This document shows positions 16,519 through 24,206 of a DNA stretch of 64,000 nucleotides, one piece after another (position 1 is the stretch's first letter; each line of letters starts with the position of its first letter). Made by a program: the position numbers and the translations under genes. Source of the DNA: Shewanella benthica (GTDB taxonomy: Bacteria; Pseudomonadota; Gammaproteobacteria; Enterobacterales; Shewanellaceae). The notes beneath the pieces are model-generated. The model saw only the letters and a list, made by a program, of their open reading frames with translations, searched no databases and was not told the DNA's origin. Location of the stretch: contig JAKVHY010000014.1 in assembly GCA_023284085.1 (NCBI GenBank), forward strand, positions 62,001 through 126,000. The letters are read 5' to 3'.

Positions 16519-17766
16519 GTGTACGAAACATTAGAAGATATTTTTGAGGCTGTAGCAGTCAAGTACCTAAAAGCAGTTGATGTAAAAAGAGGTAACAATA
16601 ACAAAAAGGGCTCAAACCAGCATGAAATCGGTGGGTTAGTTAAAGCAGGGCTTGGACGAAAACTCGGTTTAACTAATGATGGAACCATCTTAAATTTCTC
16701 CGCCAAAATGGTATATATCTCTGATGACGAAAGTGAACCGGTTGTCTGTGAAGATACCGTTTCGTGGTATGACACCCGTTATAAGGACCCCTCAAGGGGC
16801 GCAGAGTACAGGCTTTATTATCATGATAATGAAGTTACACAGAGTTTTAGAGAAAGTGACTTTTTGTTGATAGCGCTTACAAAAGATCAAACATTGCTTC
16901 TTATTTTTGCACCAAAAGATAGTTCGGCAGAGGTTCAACTCAAGAGTATCTTTGGGGCCTTAAATCTTGATATTAATACAGCCTTGATAAATATTCCTGT
17001 CAATGAGACCTCTTTGGTCATTCCTGTGCGACTAGTATTAGCTCAGCTTGGTATCGATGTTAATACTTCAAAAGAAGATGATGAAAGTAAGCTTACTGAG
17101 CTACTAAATCGGTTTGATTCAAACTTTCCTAAAACACGTGTTTTTTCTGATTATTCACGAGAATTAGTTCAAAGTGAAATTTGTGCTGTTGAAGACCCAG
17201 ATCAAACTTTACTTGCCTGGATGGAAGCTGAAGAGCAAAATTTCAGATTGCTCGAAAGGCACATTGTATCTGAACAGCTGAAGCTAGGATTCGGAGCTTC
17301 AGGGCATGACGTTGACGCTTTTATCAAGTTTTCTCTTAGTGTTCAGAATCGTAGGAAGTCTCGGGCTGGACATGCTTTTGAACATCATATAGAGGCTATT
17401 TTTATAGCAAATAACCTTTCTTATAAGCGTGGTGGTAAGTCAGAGGGGAAGCAGACTCCAGACTTTCTCTTTCCAAGCCAAGAGGCATATCAAGATGGCA
17501 ATTTTGATGAGAGTAAACTGAGGATGTTAGGTGCTAAAACATCGTGTAAAGATAGGTGGAGGCAAGTACTTGCAGAAGCAAAGCGCATTGAGATAAAGCA
17601 TCTTTTAACTTTGGAGCCTTCTATTTCTGAAGAGCAAACAAAACAAATGGCAAGTTTAAAGCTTCAGTTAGTTGTCCCAAAGCCCCTTCATGAAACATAT
17701 TCCTCTAATCAATTAAATTATTTGCAGACATTAAAGAGCTTCATAGATGAAGTTCAAGCTCTTTAA
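16519..17766 (+). CDS. EcoRII-type type II restriction endonuclease
   Basis: The 415-aa protein has the length and two-part layout of EcoRII (404 aa): an N-terminal effector-binding half and a C-terminal catalytic half. The catalytic half reads RAGHAFEHHIEAIF, TPDFLFPS (314-320), LGAKTSCKDRWRQVLAEAKR (337-356) and KHLLTL. These are the conserved EcoRII-C blocks, with a PD...xK arrangement (Asp315, Lys340). EcoRII cleaves before CCWGG and needs a second site as allosteric effector. The start codon is GTG with AAGG about 10 bases upstream. It diverges from the cognate methyltransferase, which should protect host DNA. Confidence 0.88.
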   Translation: MYETLEDIFEAVAVKYLKAVDVKRGNNNKKGSNQHEIGGLVKAGLGRKLGLTNDGTILNFSAKMVYISDDESEPVVCEDTVSWYDTRYKDPSRGAEYRLYYHDNEVTQSFRESDFLLIALTKDQTLLLIFAPKDSSAEVQLKSIFGALNLDINTALINIPVNETSLVIPVRLVLAQLGIDVNTSKEDDESKLTELLNRFDSNFPKTRVFSDYSRELVQSEICAVEDPDQTLLAWMEAEEQNFRLLERHIVSEQLKLGFGASGHDVDAFIKFSLSVQNRRKSRAGHAFEHHIEAIFIANNLSYKRGGKSEGKQTPDFLFPSQEAYQDGNFDESKLRMLGAKTSCKDRWRQVLAEAKRIEIKHLLTLEPSISEEQTKQMASLKLQLVVPKPLHETYSSNQLNYLQTLKSFIDEVQAL

Positions 17767-17800
17767 AATTGAAATGAAGACTTGGGGGAGGGGGCGGAGC

Positions 17801-18610
17801 ATGGCAGGTAACTTGAATAGAGAGCTGATAGAAGTGGGTTATTTTTTATCTCGTCTGGGAGTGGATAAACCTCCCCAAGCTTTGAAAGCTACTAGCTGGA
17901 AGGAAGCATATTCAAAATTTTATTCATCATTTGGAATCTCAAAAACAGAAGAGGGGTTTAGAAATAGTCTGAAAAACTTGAGGGACCATTTTGATAGTCA
18001 TATTGATAACTCGCGAGTTGGCTGGATGAATGAGGCTGGATATCCGCAAGAATTATCTCAGATAAATCAGCAAGTCTTTGATGATTTAGAGAGATTAGAT
18101 GAGAAAAAATTATGGAAAAAAATTCAACCCTATGCAGTAACCTCTTATAATTCAAAACTAGCTAAAAGCAAGAACAATGAAGTAAACGAGAATGGATTGA
18201 AATTCTTTTCGTCAGAGTTTAGTGGTACCACAATATTTTCTGGTAGAGAAGAGGGATTTGCGACAGTAGAGCATGGCATGATTGTAGATCATCTGAAAGA
18301 CTGGGGTGAAGAAAGGTTCCCAAACCAAGTTATCTATAATACTCAAAAAGTTGATTTGGCGATTGAAATTTCTGGTACGTTAGAACATATTTTTGAAGTT
18401 AAAACCTCACTTGATACCCAATCAATTTATACCGCCGTGGGACAACTTTTTATGCATACAGCAGGAAATAATAATCTGTTGAAGTGGATAGTTTTACCTG
18501 AAGTTGGTTGTAAAAATGAATTAATAGAGTGCTTTAAGTTATTGGGACTAAGAATTTTGTTATTCAAGGTTATCGACGGAGTTGCCAAGTTCAAAGTTAT
18601 AAACCATTAA
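17801..18610 (+). CDS. Putative PD-(D/E)xK protein downstream of EcoRII-like enzyme
   Basis: The family is not recognised. The 269-aa protein is mostly helical in its first ~140 residues. The C-terminal half has a nuclease-like pattern: VDLAIEI (Asp185), HIFEVKTS (Glu199, Lys201) and VGQLF (Gln ~214), as in PD-(D/E)xK folds with a trailing Gln. I chose the ATG at 17801, which has a strong GGGGGAGGGGG/CGGAG ribosome binding site. The longer frame from 17747 would overlap the endonuclease gene. It is probably co-transcribed with the restriction enzyme. It may be a second nuclease or a restriction accessory protein. Confidence 0.65.
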   Translation: MAGNLNRELIEVGYFLSRLGVDKPPQALKATSWKEAYSKFYSSFGISKTEEGFRNSLKNLRDHFDSHIDNSRVGWMNEAGYPQELSQINQQVFDDLERLDEKKLWKKIQPYAVTSYNSKLAKSKNNEVNENGLKFFSSEFSGTTIFSGREEGFATVEHGMIVDHLKDWGEERFPNQVIYNTQKVDLAIEISGTLEHIFEVKTSLDTQSIYTAVGQLFMHTAGNNNLLKWIVLPEVGCKNELIECFKLLGLRILLFKVIDGVAKFKVINH

Positions 18611-18612
18611 GG

Positions 18613-18939
18613 CTAGTATTTCAGGCTCTTCTTTGTGAAAAAGACTTTTAACTCTTCAAAATAATCAGCTTCAAAAATAATCAGAGCATTATTACAGTTT
18701 AATTCGGGATGAAGGTCATCTCCTTCACTTTCAGCACTTGTGATGAGATACCTTTTAGTTTCATTCTCCCTATTTTCAACTAAGGCATGGTCAACCCATA
18801 GTACAAAATACTGACTGTTAAGTTTATAGTAAAAACTGGGGCTTACATCGTTGTGCCAGCTTTTATCTTTAAGAAAGGGGTAGTCAGTAAGGTTAAAACC
18901 AAGTTTGAAATTAAAACCAAACTCTTTTTGATATAGCAT
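18613..18939 (-). CDS. Unknown 108-aa island protein
   Basis: I recognise no family. The acidic, aromatic-rich protein has a short amphipathic start (MLYQKEFGFNFKLGF), no signal peptide and no membrane segment. Its stop is 2 bases from the stop of the convergent nuclease-like gene, so the two are tail to tail. An AAAGGAAC ribosome binding site lies just upstream of the start. The size and composition would suit an immunity or inhibitor-type small protein, but there is no direct evidence. Confidence 0.6.
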   Translation of the reverse strand: MLYQKEFGFNFKLGFNLTDYPFLKDKSWHNDVSPSFYYKLNSQYFVLWVDHALVENRENETKRYLITSAESEGDDLHPELNCNNALIIFEADYFEELKVFFTKKSLKY

Positions 18940-19128
18940 GTTAGTTCCTTTGTAATATTCATGTATATGTTATCGCGTTAGCTAGAATTTGGCGTTATTA
19001 AATAAAAGCAGGGCACAGCTTGATTAAGTTGGGGCCACCATTATCGTAGATGGCATCTACAGTATTCACATGTGAACTAGGATGACCATTTAGAAGTCAC
19101 ACCAAGTTGTTATGCTGCTTGATTCACA

Positions 19129-19449
19129 TCAGGCCGGATTCGATGTCGATATCATTTCATTTAAGAAGTCTTGAGTTGCTATGCTATTGATTGCTGTTCT
19201 TGCTGTATGGAAAACACGACACTCAGAATCATCCCACTCTTCGTCACATTCTGCATACATACAAATTTCAGCAGGCGATTTTAGAGAGTCAGGAGAGCCT
19301 GCATCCTCTGTGTCTTTGAGTACGAACAGATAACCCTGATGGTTTAGTACCATATAGTCGATACCGCCACCTGTAGCTAACGAAGTCATGCCATTGGCAA
19401 TAGCATAATCATAAATATCATCTGGAATGTTCAAAATAAACTCCTTCAA
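19129..19449 (-). CDS. Unknown 106-aa acidic island protein
   Basis: I recognise no family. It begins MKEFILNIPDDIYDYAIANG, a pattern seen in small proteins with a swapped-hairpin or RHH-like start. It has a very acidic middle (CDEEWDDSE) and four cysteines. An AAGGAG ribosome binding site precedes the ATG. An 11-bp-arm inverted repeat lies 36 bp upstream (19485-19512) and may regulate it. No membrane segment is seen. Confidence 0.6.
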   Translation of the reverse strand: MKEFILNIPDDIYDYAIANGMTSLATGGGIDYMVLNHQGYLFVLKDTEDAGSPDSLKSPAEICMYAECDEEWDDSECRVFHTARTAINSIATQDFLNEMISTSNPA

Positions 19450-19484
19450 ATTTAATATTAGTTAAATCGTAAAACTGAGTGTAT

Positions 19485-19512
19485 GCATGATTCAGATTAC
19501 TCTGAATCATGC
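19485..19512. promoter_or_regulatory. Perfect 11-bp inverted repeat upstream of the 106-aa gene
   Basis: GCATGATTCAG (19485-19495) and CTGAATCATGC (19502-19512) form a perfect inverted repeat with a 6-base spacer, 36 bp upstream of the start at 19449. Position and symmetry suggest an operator or a 5'-leader hairpin. There is no adjacent T-run to make it a terminator. Confidence 0.5.
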
Positions 19513-19654
19513 TAGCGTAATTACTATCCTAACCTGAATTTGGGGTGAGAAATTGAATTAATAACTCTAATTGTGATCAGGACTTTAGGCCAAGATTCAT
19601 CAATCACGTTGGGTAATATGATCGATGATATAGCAGTACTTTATTTGGTAATGA

Positions 19655-19900
19655 TTAAGGTGATTGATGCTCACTAAAAGCTTTTAAAAAGTCGTGTGCA
19701 GTTGTGTTACATGCTAGGCATACTTGCTCCAACTCTAGGATTTTAAGCTGCCTTTCGCCACTTTCATACTTTGATACGAAACTTTGAGGCTTGTCTAATT
19801 TTAGAGCTAGCTCACTTTGGTTGAGGCAAGCTTGTTTACGAACTAGTTTCAATTCGTTACGGAGTAACTCTTCTCTATCTGACCACTTAACTTTTTTCAT
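19655..19900 (-). CDS. XRE-family transcriptional regulator
   Basis: The 81-aa protein is essentially a single Cro/C1-type helix-turn-helix: LKLVRKQACLNQSELALKLD, then KPQSFVSKYESGERQLKILE, the recognition helix. The size matches controller (C) proteins of restriction systems and small phage repressors. It is divergent from the zinc-ribbon gene, and a perfect 12-bp-arm operator-like repeat (19923-19949) sits 23 bp before its start, so autoregulation is likely. It may control the nearby restriction genes or the integrase, but no copy of the operator was seen upstream of them. Confidence 0.85.
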   Translation of the reverse strand: MKKVKWSDREELLRNELKLVRKQACLNQSELALKLDKPQSFVSKYESGERQLKILELEQVCLACNTTAHDFLKAFSEHQSP

Positions 19901-19922
19901 GGGCTGATAGTATTTCAGTTTG

Positions 19923-19949
19923 CAAAATATCCCATTTTGGGATATTTTG
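19923..19949. promoter_or_regulatory. Likely operator of the XRE regulator
   Basis: CAAAATATCCCA (19923-19934), a TTT spacer and TGGGATATTTTG (19938-19949) make a perfect 12-bp inverted repeat in the divergent region between the XRE gene and the zinc-ribbon gene. XRE dimers typically bind sites of this symmetry beside their own genes. The AT-rich arms could also include a -10 element. Confidence 0.65.
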
Positions 19950-20014
19950 TTTGTGTAGATATCAACGAAAAATTGCCTTTAGTCTACATATATCTAACTG
20001 TGAGGATCGGAGTT

Positions 20015-20146
20015 ATGAAGTATAGAAGTTTTAAATTATTGACAATGAGTTCTGGAAAAAAATGCCCTGATTGTGGATCTTCAGACGATATTATTCCGTG
20101 GGATAATGGGTGGTGTTGCCGCGATTGTGGCTGTGAGTGGGACTAG
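20015..20146 (+). CDS. Zinc-ribbon miniprotein (43 aa)
   Basis: The ATG at 20015 follows GAGGATCGGAGTT, a usable ribosome binding site, and gives a 43-aa product. Residues ~16-43 form a compact zinc ribbon with KCPDCGSS and CCRDCGCEW: two CxxC knuckles about 18 residues apart. A longer frame from 19937 runs through the operator region and is less likely. Small zinc ribbons of this type often bind nucleic acid or partner proteins. The function here is unknown; it is divergent from the XRE gene. Confidence 0.6.
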   Translation: MKYRSFKLLTMSSGKKCPDCGSSDDIIPWDNGWCCRDCGCEWD

Positions 20147-20150
20147 TATT

Positions 20151-20196
20151 AACAACATAAGAAGGCCTTGCTAAAGCGAGGCCTTCTTATGTTGTT
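20151..20196. terminator. 46-bp hairpin between zinc-ribbon gene and integrase
   Basis: Two 21-base arms (20151-20171 and 20176-20196) are complementary at every position but one, a T-G wobble, with a TAAA loop. It lies between the stops of the convergent zinc-ribbon and integrase genes. It probably terminates both transcripts; the lack of a clear T-run leaves room for a role at the DNA level. Confidence 0.65.
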
Positions 20197-20222
20197 AAAG
20201 TGTTCAATGAGCAGAATTGATT

Positions 20223-21434
20223 TTAGGTAAGTATAGACTGGATCGTTTTTGATAATGTTTCATGAGCGGATAGTCGTTCTTCAAAATAATCATGCTGGTT
20301 ATAAATCCCCTCAATGCCTTTTAGTTTATGATTCAGGCATCGCTCGGCTACATGTCCTAGGGTGCCTTGTTTCGCGAGCTGGGTGCGGCAGGTACGACGT
20401 AAGTCATGGACGGTGAAATGGGCCATATCACCCATTTTATTGGTGGGTTGTTTCTTCTTACCGGCTTCATGGCCAAAGAGTTTGGTGATAGCTCTGTTTA
20501 ACGTATCTGAGCCCATGTGAGGGTTCTTGCTGGTTCTACGGCTTGGGAAGAGATATTCGGAACCACAGGCTCTAATCTTTAATTCTTGTATCCACTCCAT
20601 AACGATTTCAGGTAATGGAATTGCGATACCGACACCTGACTTGCTCCGCTCTTTTGGTAACTTCCATATCTGCTTTTCAAGATCAAATTCCTTCCATGGC
20701 GCTTCAGCCAATTCTGACTTTCTAACCCCTAAAGTAACAAGTAGTGCGCAAGCTAGATAATTATCACGGCTAAAGCTGTCGTTATTGTCACGTGCTGCAC
20801 GGAAAAACTGAGTGAGTTCTTCAATCGTTAAGGCTCTGTCTTTACTCTTTTCAACGCCACCAGCATCAGACACCGAAAATGCACTCGCTGGATTTGCTGC
20901 AAGCAGATCCAGTTTTATGCCGTGATTGAATAGTTGCTTACAGTACATGAGCGCATCGTTAGCGATAGCGGGGCGGCCAGTCTTTGCGATGACTTGCAAT
21001 AACTCTCTAATGTCTCTGGCGGTCACGCTAGCGATGCTGACGTCACCTATGTGTGGGGCAATATCTTTGCGATAGATACGTTCGGGGATTTGGTGGTGTT
21101 TGAGTCTTTTAATGTTACCGATATGCCAATCTGCAAAGAGATCATCTACGGTTTTAATTTCAGCTTGTTCAGCACGTTTTTTAGCAAGGAGAGGATCTAA
21201 CCCTTCACGGAACTGTTTCATTTTTATCGCAGCTTCGGCGCGTGCATCGGCCAGTGAAAGGTCACTGTATTTTGCTAGTGTCATTTCTTTGCGCTTTTTG
21301 TTGGCCGTGTACCTTAACATCCAAAAGGATTTACCAGACTTTGGGACAACAAAATATAACGCTTCGCCATCAGCGAATCGTCCAGGCTTTCCCTTGGATT
21401 TTGCAGCAACTTCTTTTGCGGTTAACTTGCCCAT
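20223..21434 (-). CDS. P4-type tyrosine integrase of the yicC island
   Basis: The 403-aa protein has the DUF4102 arm-binding domain at residues ~1-90 (GKPGRFADGEALYFVV, FWMLRY), a core-binding domain at ~100-180, and a catalytic domain at ~200-390. The catalytic residues are Arg in TLGVRKSELAE, the HDLRRTCRTQLA box, LNHK, and Tyr in IEGIYNQHDY. It lies about 200 bp from the attR repeat in yicC with its start facing it, the usual arrangement for an island integrase. It should insert the island at the 3' end of yicC and, with a directionality factor such as AlpA, excise it. The intergenic region beside attR holds repeated candidate arm sites. Confidence 0.93.
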   Translation of the reverse strand: MGKLTAKEVAAKSKGKPGRFADGEALYFVVPKSGKSFWMLRYTANKKRKEMTLAKYSDLSLADARAEAAIKMKQFREGLDPLLAKKRAEQAEIKTVDDLFADWHIGNIKRLKHHQIPERIYRKDIAPHIGDVSIASVTARDIRELLQVIAKTGRPAIANDALMYCKQLFNHGIKLDLLAANPASAFSVSDAGGVEKSKDRALTIEELTQFFRAARDNNDSFSRDNYLACALLVTLGVRKSELAEAPWKEFDLEKQIWKLPKERSKSGVGIAIPLPEIVMEWIQELKIRACGSEYLFPSRRTSKNPHMGSDTLNRAITKLFGHEAGKKKQPTNKMGDMAHFTVHDLRRTCRTQLAKQGTLGHVAERCLNHKLKGIEGIYNQHDYFEERLSAHETLSKTIQSILT

Positions 21435-21462
21435 AAGCCTTTAGTCTCCAGTCAAATATAAA

Positions 21463-21551
21463 GGTGGGTAACTTACCCACCACTACACATTGGCTGAATA
21501 CTAACATACTCGCCATATTACCCACCAATTAGTTCGAGAAGATGGTGGGTA
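21463..21551. repeat. Candidate integrase arm sites, right end
   Basis: The octamer TACCCACC or its complement occurs at 21463-21470 (reverse), 21474-21481, 21519-21526 and 21544-21551 (reverse), between the integrase start and attR. The same octamer recurs near attL at 134-141. A CTATGGAC direct repeat follows just after 21551. The pattern suggests integrase or accessory-factor binding sites. Confidence 0.5.
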
Positions 21552-21632
21552 TCTATGGACCTCTATGGACTGTGTTTATATAAAACCCTTATAAAACAGA
21601 AGGAGTAATGCTTTGTTGGATGTCTTTAGACC

Positions 21633-21653
21633 CTATTCAACGTTCTGGATCTG
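21633..21653. repeat. Right attachment-site repeat (attR) inside yicC 3' end
   Basis: This copy of the 21-bp repeat includes the TAG stop and last codons of intact yicC. It matches 42-62 at 20 of 21 positions. Integration here leaves YicC intact because the island brings its own copy of the gene end. Confidence 0.85.
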
Positions 21654-22496
21654 CTCGCGCATCTGCTCGATTAGCACTTTAAGCTCGACCGCGGCAGCGG
21701 TGATCTCGCCGCTGATAGATTTAGAGGCCAGTGTGTTCGACTCGCGGTTGAACTCCTGCATCATAAAGTCGAGACGACGGCCCTGGGCGCCACCTTTCTT
21801 GAGGATGCGCTGGGTTTCTGCGACGTGGGCGTCGAGTCTGTCCATCTCTTCTGCCACATCCATCTTCTGGGCGAGAATGACCATCTCTTGCTCCAGACGG
21901 GCAGGATCCAGTTCGCCGGTGATCTCGGCCAGACGGTTAGTTAACTTATCACGCTGCCATTGCATTACCGTGGGCATGTGTTCACGAACTACGGCGACTT
22001 GCACGACTATGGCATCCAGACGCGTTTGTAGCATGGTCTTAATGGCATCACCTTCGCGGCCGCGAGCTTCGATAAACTGGTCGATGGCGCTGTCGAAGGC
22101 AACCAATAGCTCCTTGCTTAATGCATCCATATCTTGCTCTGAACCTGACATCACACCTGGCCATTTAAGGATATCGACCAGATTGAGTTCCCCTTGACCG
22201 GCTTCCTGTTTGATCCAGTTGGCTGCGTTTACCAGCTGCTTGGCAAGATCTTGGTTGAGATGAAGTTCGTTGCTCTTGTTGTCGGCAAGATCGTATCTGA
22301 GGTTAACTTCAATTTTTCCACGGTTTAAACGCTTACGTAATTTGTCTCTGAGTATGGGCTCTAGGCTACGGAAATGTTCAGGCAGACGCAGATAAGTCTC
22401 CAGATAGCGCTGATTGACTGAGCGTATTTCCCAGGAGGCATTGCCCCAGTCTGCTTTATGCTCGATACGTGCGTAGGCTGTCATGCTTTGGATCAT
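21633..22496 (-). CDS. yicC: YicC/YloC-family endoribonuclease
   Basis: The 287-aa protein matches YicC along its full length: MIQSMTAYARIE, WEIRSVNQRYLE, LRLPEHFRSLEP, and near the C-terminus GRRLDFMMQEFNRESNTLAS. YicC is a cytoplasmic endoribonuclease; in E. coli it promotes degradation of small RNAs. A GGAAAAACC ribosome binding site precedes the ATG. It is divergent from rph, the usual gene order. Its 3' end is the integration target of the island, and the C-terminus is intact. Confidence 0.95.
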   Translation of the reverse strand: MIQSMTAYARIEHKADWGNASWEIRSVNQRYLETYLRLPEHFRSLEPILRDKLRKRLNRGKIEVNLRYDLADNKSNELHLNQDLAKQLVNAANWIKQEAGQGELNLVDILKWPGVMSGSEQDMDALSKELLVAFDSAIDQFIEARGREGDAIKTMLQTRLDAIVVQVAVVREHMPTVMQWQRDKLTNRLAEITGELDPARLEQEMVILAQKMDVAEEMDRLDAHVAETQRILKKGGAQGRRLDFMMQEFNRESNTLASKSISGEITAAAVELKVLIEQMREQIQNVE

Positions 22497-22688
22497 GGTT
22501 TTTCCAATTGTTTAACCGTGAAAGTGATCTGGGATTATAGACCTATGGCTGTAATGGTCAAAGCAAAGCCGTGCAGCTTTACTTTGTTGGGCTAAATAAC
22601 ATGGTATCCGTGGCCACATGCCCTTATACTATTGACCGAAAATAAGCAGCAAAAATCGCCAATCGATCCATGAATACAGGAATTATCT

Positions 22689-23402
22689 ATGCGCCCTAGT
22701 GACAGAACGCCAGCTCAATCTCGCCCAGTGACGATCACTCGTCAGTTTACAGCTCACGCTGAAGGCTCTGTTTTAGTCGAGTTCGGCGAGACAAAAGTAC
22801 TTTGTACGGCTAGCTTCGAAGTGGGTGTTCCTCGTTTTCTTAAAGGAAAAGGCCAAGGTTGGGTTACGGCTGAATATGGTATGTTGCCTCGCTCGACTCA
22901 TACTCGCATGAACCGTGAGGCGGCCCGTGGTAAGCAATCTGGTCGTACTCAAGAGATCCAGCGTCTTATCGGTCGCTCACTACGTGCTGCCGTGGATATG
23001 AAAGCCTTAGGCGAAAACACCATAGTTATCGATTGTGACGTGATTCAGGCCGATGGCGGCACACGTACAGCGGCTATCACCGGCGCCTGTGTAGCCTTGG
23101 TCGATGCGCTTAATTGGGCTCGTGGTAAGGGTATCTTGAAAACCAACCCGCTTAAGTTTCTTATCGCCGCGGTAAGTGTTGGTATCTATAAAGGTGAGCC
23201 AATCTGCGATCTTGAATATATCGAAGACAGTGAAGCTGAAACGGATATGAATGTGGTCATGACCGAAACCGGTCAGATGATTGAGATTCAGGGTACTGCC
23301 GAAGGCGAGCCATTCAGTCATGAAGAGTTGCTTAGTATGTTAGAACTGGCTAAGCACGGTATTCGTGAAATAGTCGATGTACAGAAAGCGGCATTGAACT
23401 AA
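22689..23402 (+). CDS. rph: Ribonuclease PH
   Basis: The 237-aa protein has normal length and the family blocks: [48 protein letters not shown] and [19 protein letters not shown]. RNase PH is a phosphate-dependent 3'-5' exoribonuclease that trims tRNA 3' ends in the cytoplasm and forms a ring hexamer. It is followed by a strong terminator and then pyrE, as in E. coli, where rph-pyrE coupling affects pyrimidine synthesis. Unlike E. coli K-12 the frame is intact. Confidence 0.97.
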   Translation: MRPSDRTPAQSRPVTITRQFTAHAEGSVLVEFGETKVLCTASFEVGVPRFLKGKGQGWVTAEYGMLPRSTHTRMNREAARGKQSGRTQEIQRLIGRSLRAAVDMKALGENTIVIDCDVIQADGGTRTAAITGACVALVDALNWARGKGILKTNPLKFLIAAVSVGIYKGEPICDLEYIEDSEAETDMNVVMTETGQMIEIQGTAEGEPFSHEELLSMLELAKHGIREIVDVQKAALN

Positions 23403-23417
23403 AATTGAATTAAAGAT

Positions 23418-23443
23418 AAAAAGGACCCAATGGGTCCTTTTTT
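23418..23443 (+). terminator. Rho-independent terminator / possible pyrE attenuator
   Basis: AAAAAGGACCC and GGGTCCTTTTTT form a hairpin with a 3-base loop and a T-run. It lies between rph and pyrE, 56 bp before the pyrE start. In enteric bacteria pyrE is controlled by UTP-sensitive attenuation at this position, so this may be the attenuator rather than a plain terminator. Confidence 0.85.
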
Positions 23444-23498
23444 GAATAAGAATGTGTTGCTCAAACAAATATTAAAAGAGTTAAATTGAGGAGAGATT

Positions 23499-24140
23499 GT
23501 GAAAGGCTATCAGCGTGAGTTTATTGAGTTTGCCCTAGAGCGTCAGGTGTTGAGATTTGGCGAGTTTACGCTTAAATCCGGCCGTATCAGTCCCTATTTT
23601 TTCAATGCTGGTCTGTTTAATACCGGACGCGATCTAGCCCGTCTGGGGCGTTTTTACGCGACCGCTTTGGTCGACTCGGGCATAGAGCACGACCTGCTTT
23701 TCGGTCCTGCTTATAAAGGCATCCCTATTGCGACCACGACGGCAGTAGCCCTATGTGAGCATCATGATATCGATATACCATATTGCTTCAACCGTAAAGA
23801 GAAGAAACAGCACGGTGAAGGTGGCAGTTTAGTCGGTAGCGAGCTCAAAGGTCGTGTCATGCTGGTCGACGATGTGATCACTGCCGGCACCGCGATTCGT
23901 GAGTCGATGGAGATCATTCAGGCCCATGACGCTTCGCTAGCGGGCGTGCTTATTGCTCTGGATCGTCAAGAGAAAGGTAAGGGCGAGCTATCTGCTATTC
24001 AGGAAGTTGAACGTGACTTCGGTTGTGAGATCATCTCAATCATCAAGCTAGGCGATCTGATCAACTACTTGTCGGAAAAGTCGGGCATGGAAGCGCAGTT
24101 GGCTTCGGTGAGTGCTTATCGCGATAAGTACGGGATATAA
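23499..24140 (+). CDS. pyrE: Orotate phosphoribosyltransferase
   Basis: The 213-aa protein converts orotate and PRPP to orotidine monophosphate in pyrimidine synthesis. The PRPP-binding loop [14 protein letters not shown] lies near residues 123-136, [11 protein letters not shown] is the flexible-loop region, and [11 protein letters not shown] carries the catalytic lysines. The start is GTG with GAGGAGAG 6 bases upstream. It sits behind the rph terminator and may be controlled by it. Confidence 0.97.
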   Translation: MKGYQREFIEFALERQVLRFGEFTLKSGRISPYFFNAGLFNTGRDLARLGRFYATALVDSGIEHDLLFGPAYKGIPIATTTAVALCEHHDIDIPYCFNRKEKKQHGEGGSLVGSELKGRVMLVDDVITAGTAIRESMEIIQAHDASLAGVLIALDRQEKGKGELSAIQEVERDFGCEIISIIKLGDLINYLSEKSGMEAQLASVSAYRDKYGI

Positions 24141-24149
24141 CGCTTTTTT

Positions 24150-24179
24150 GAGTTCCTAGGGTCTAGGTTCTAGGAACTC
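24150..24179. repeat. Hairpin between pyrE and folE
   Basis: GAGTTCCTAG (24150-24159) and CTAGGAACTC (24170-24179) form a perfect 10-bp stem with a loop containing a third GGTCTAGG-like motif. It lies between convergent pyrE and folE. It may act as a bidirectional terminator or be a dispersed REP-like palindrome. Confidence 0.55.
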
Positions 24180-24206
24180 GAATCTTGTGTTGTTAATTAC
24201 TCACTT

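Noticed and set aside
18940-19128. Possible CRISPR or repeat array in the right part of the island
   Set aside because: Only one short palindrome (TTCACATGTGAA) is present, with no regular repeats or spacers.
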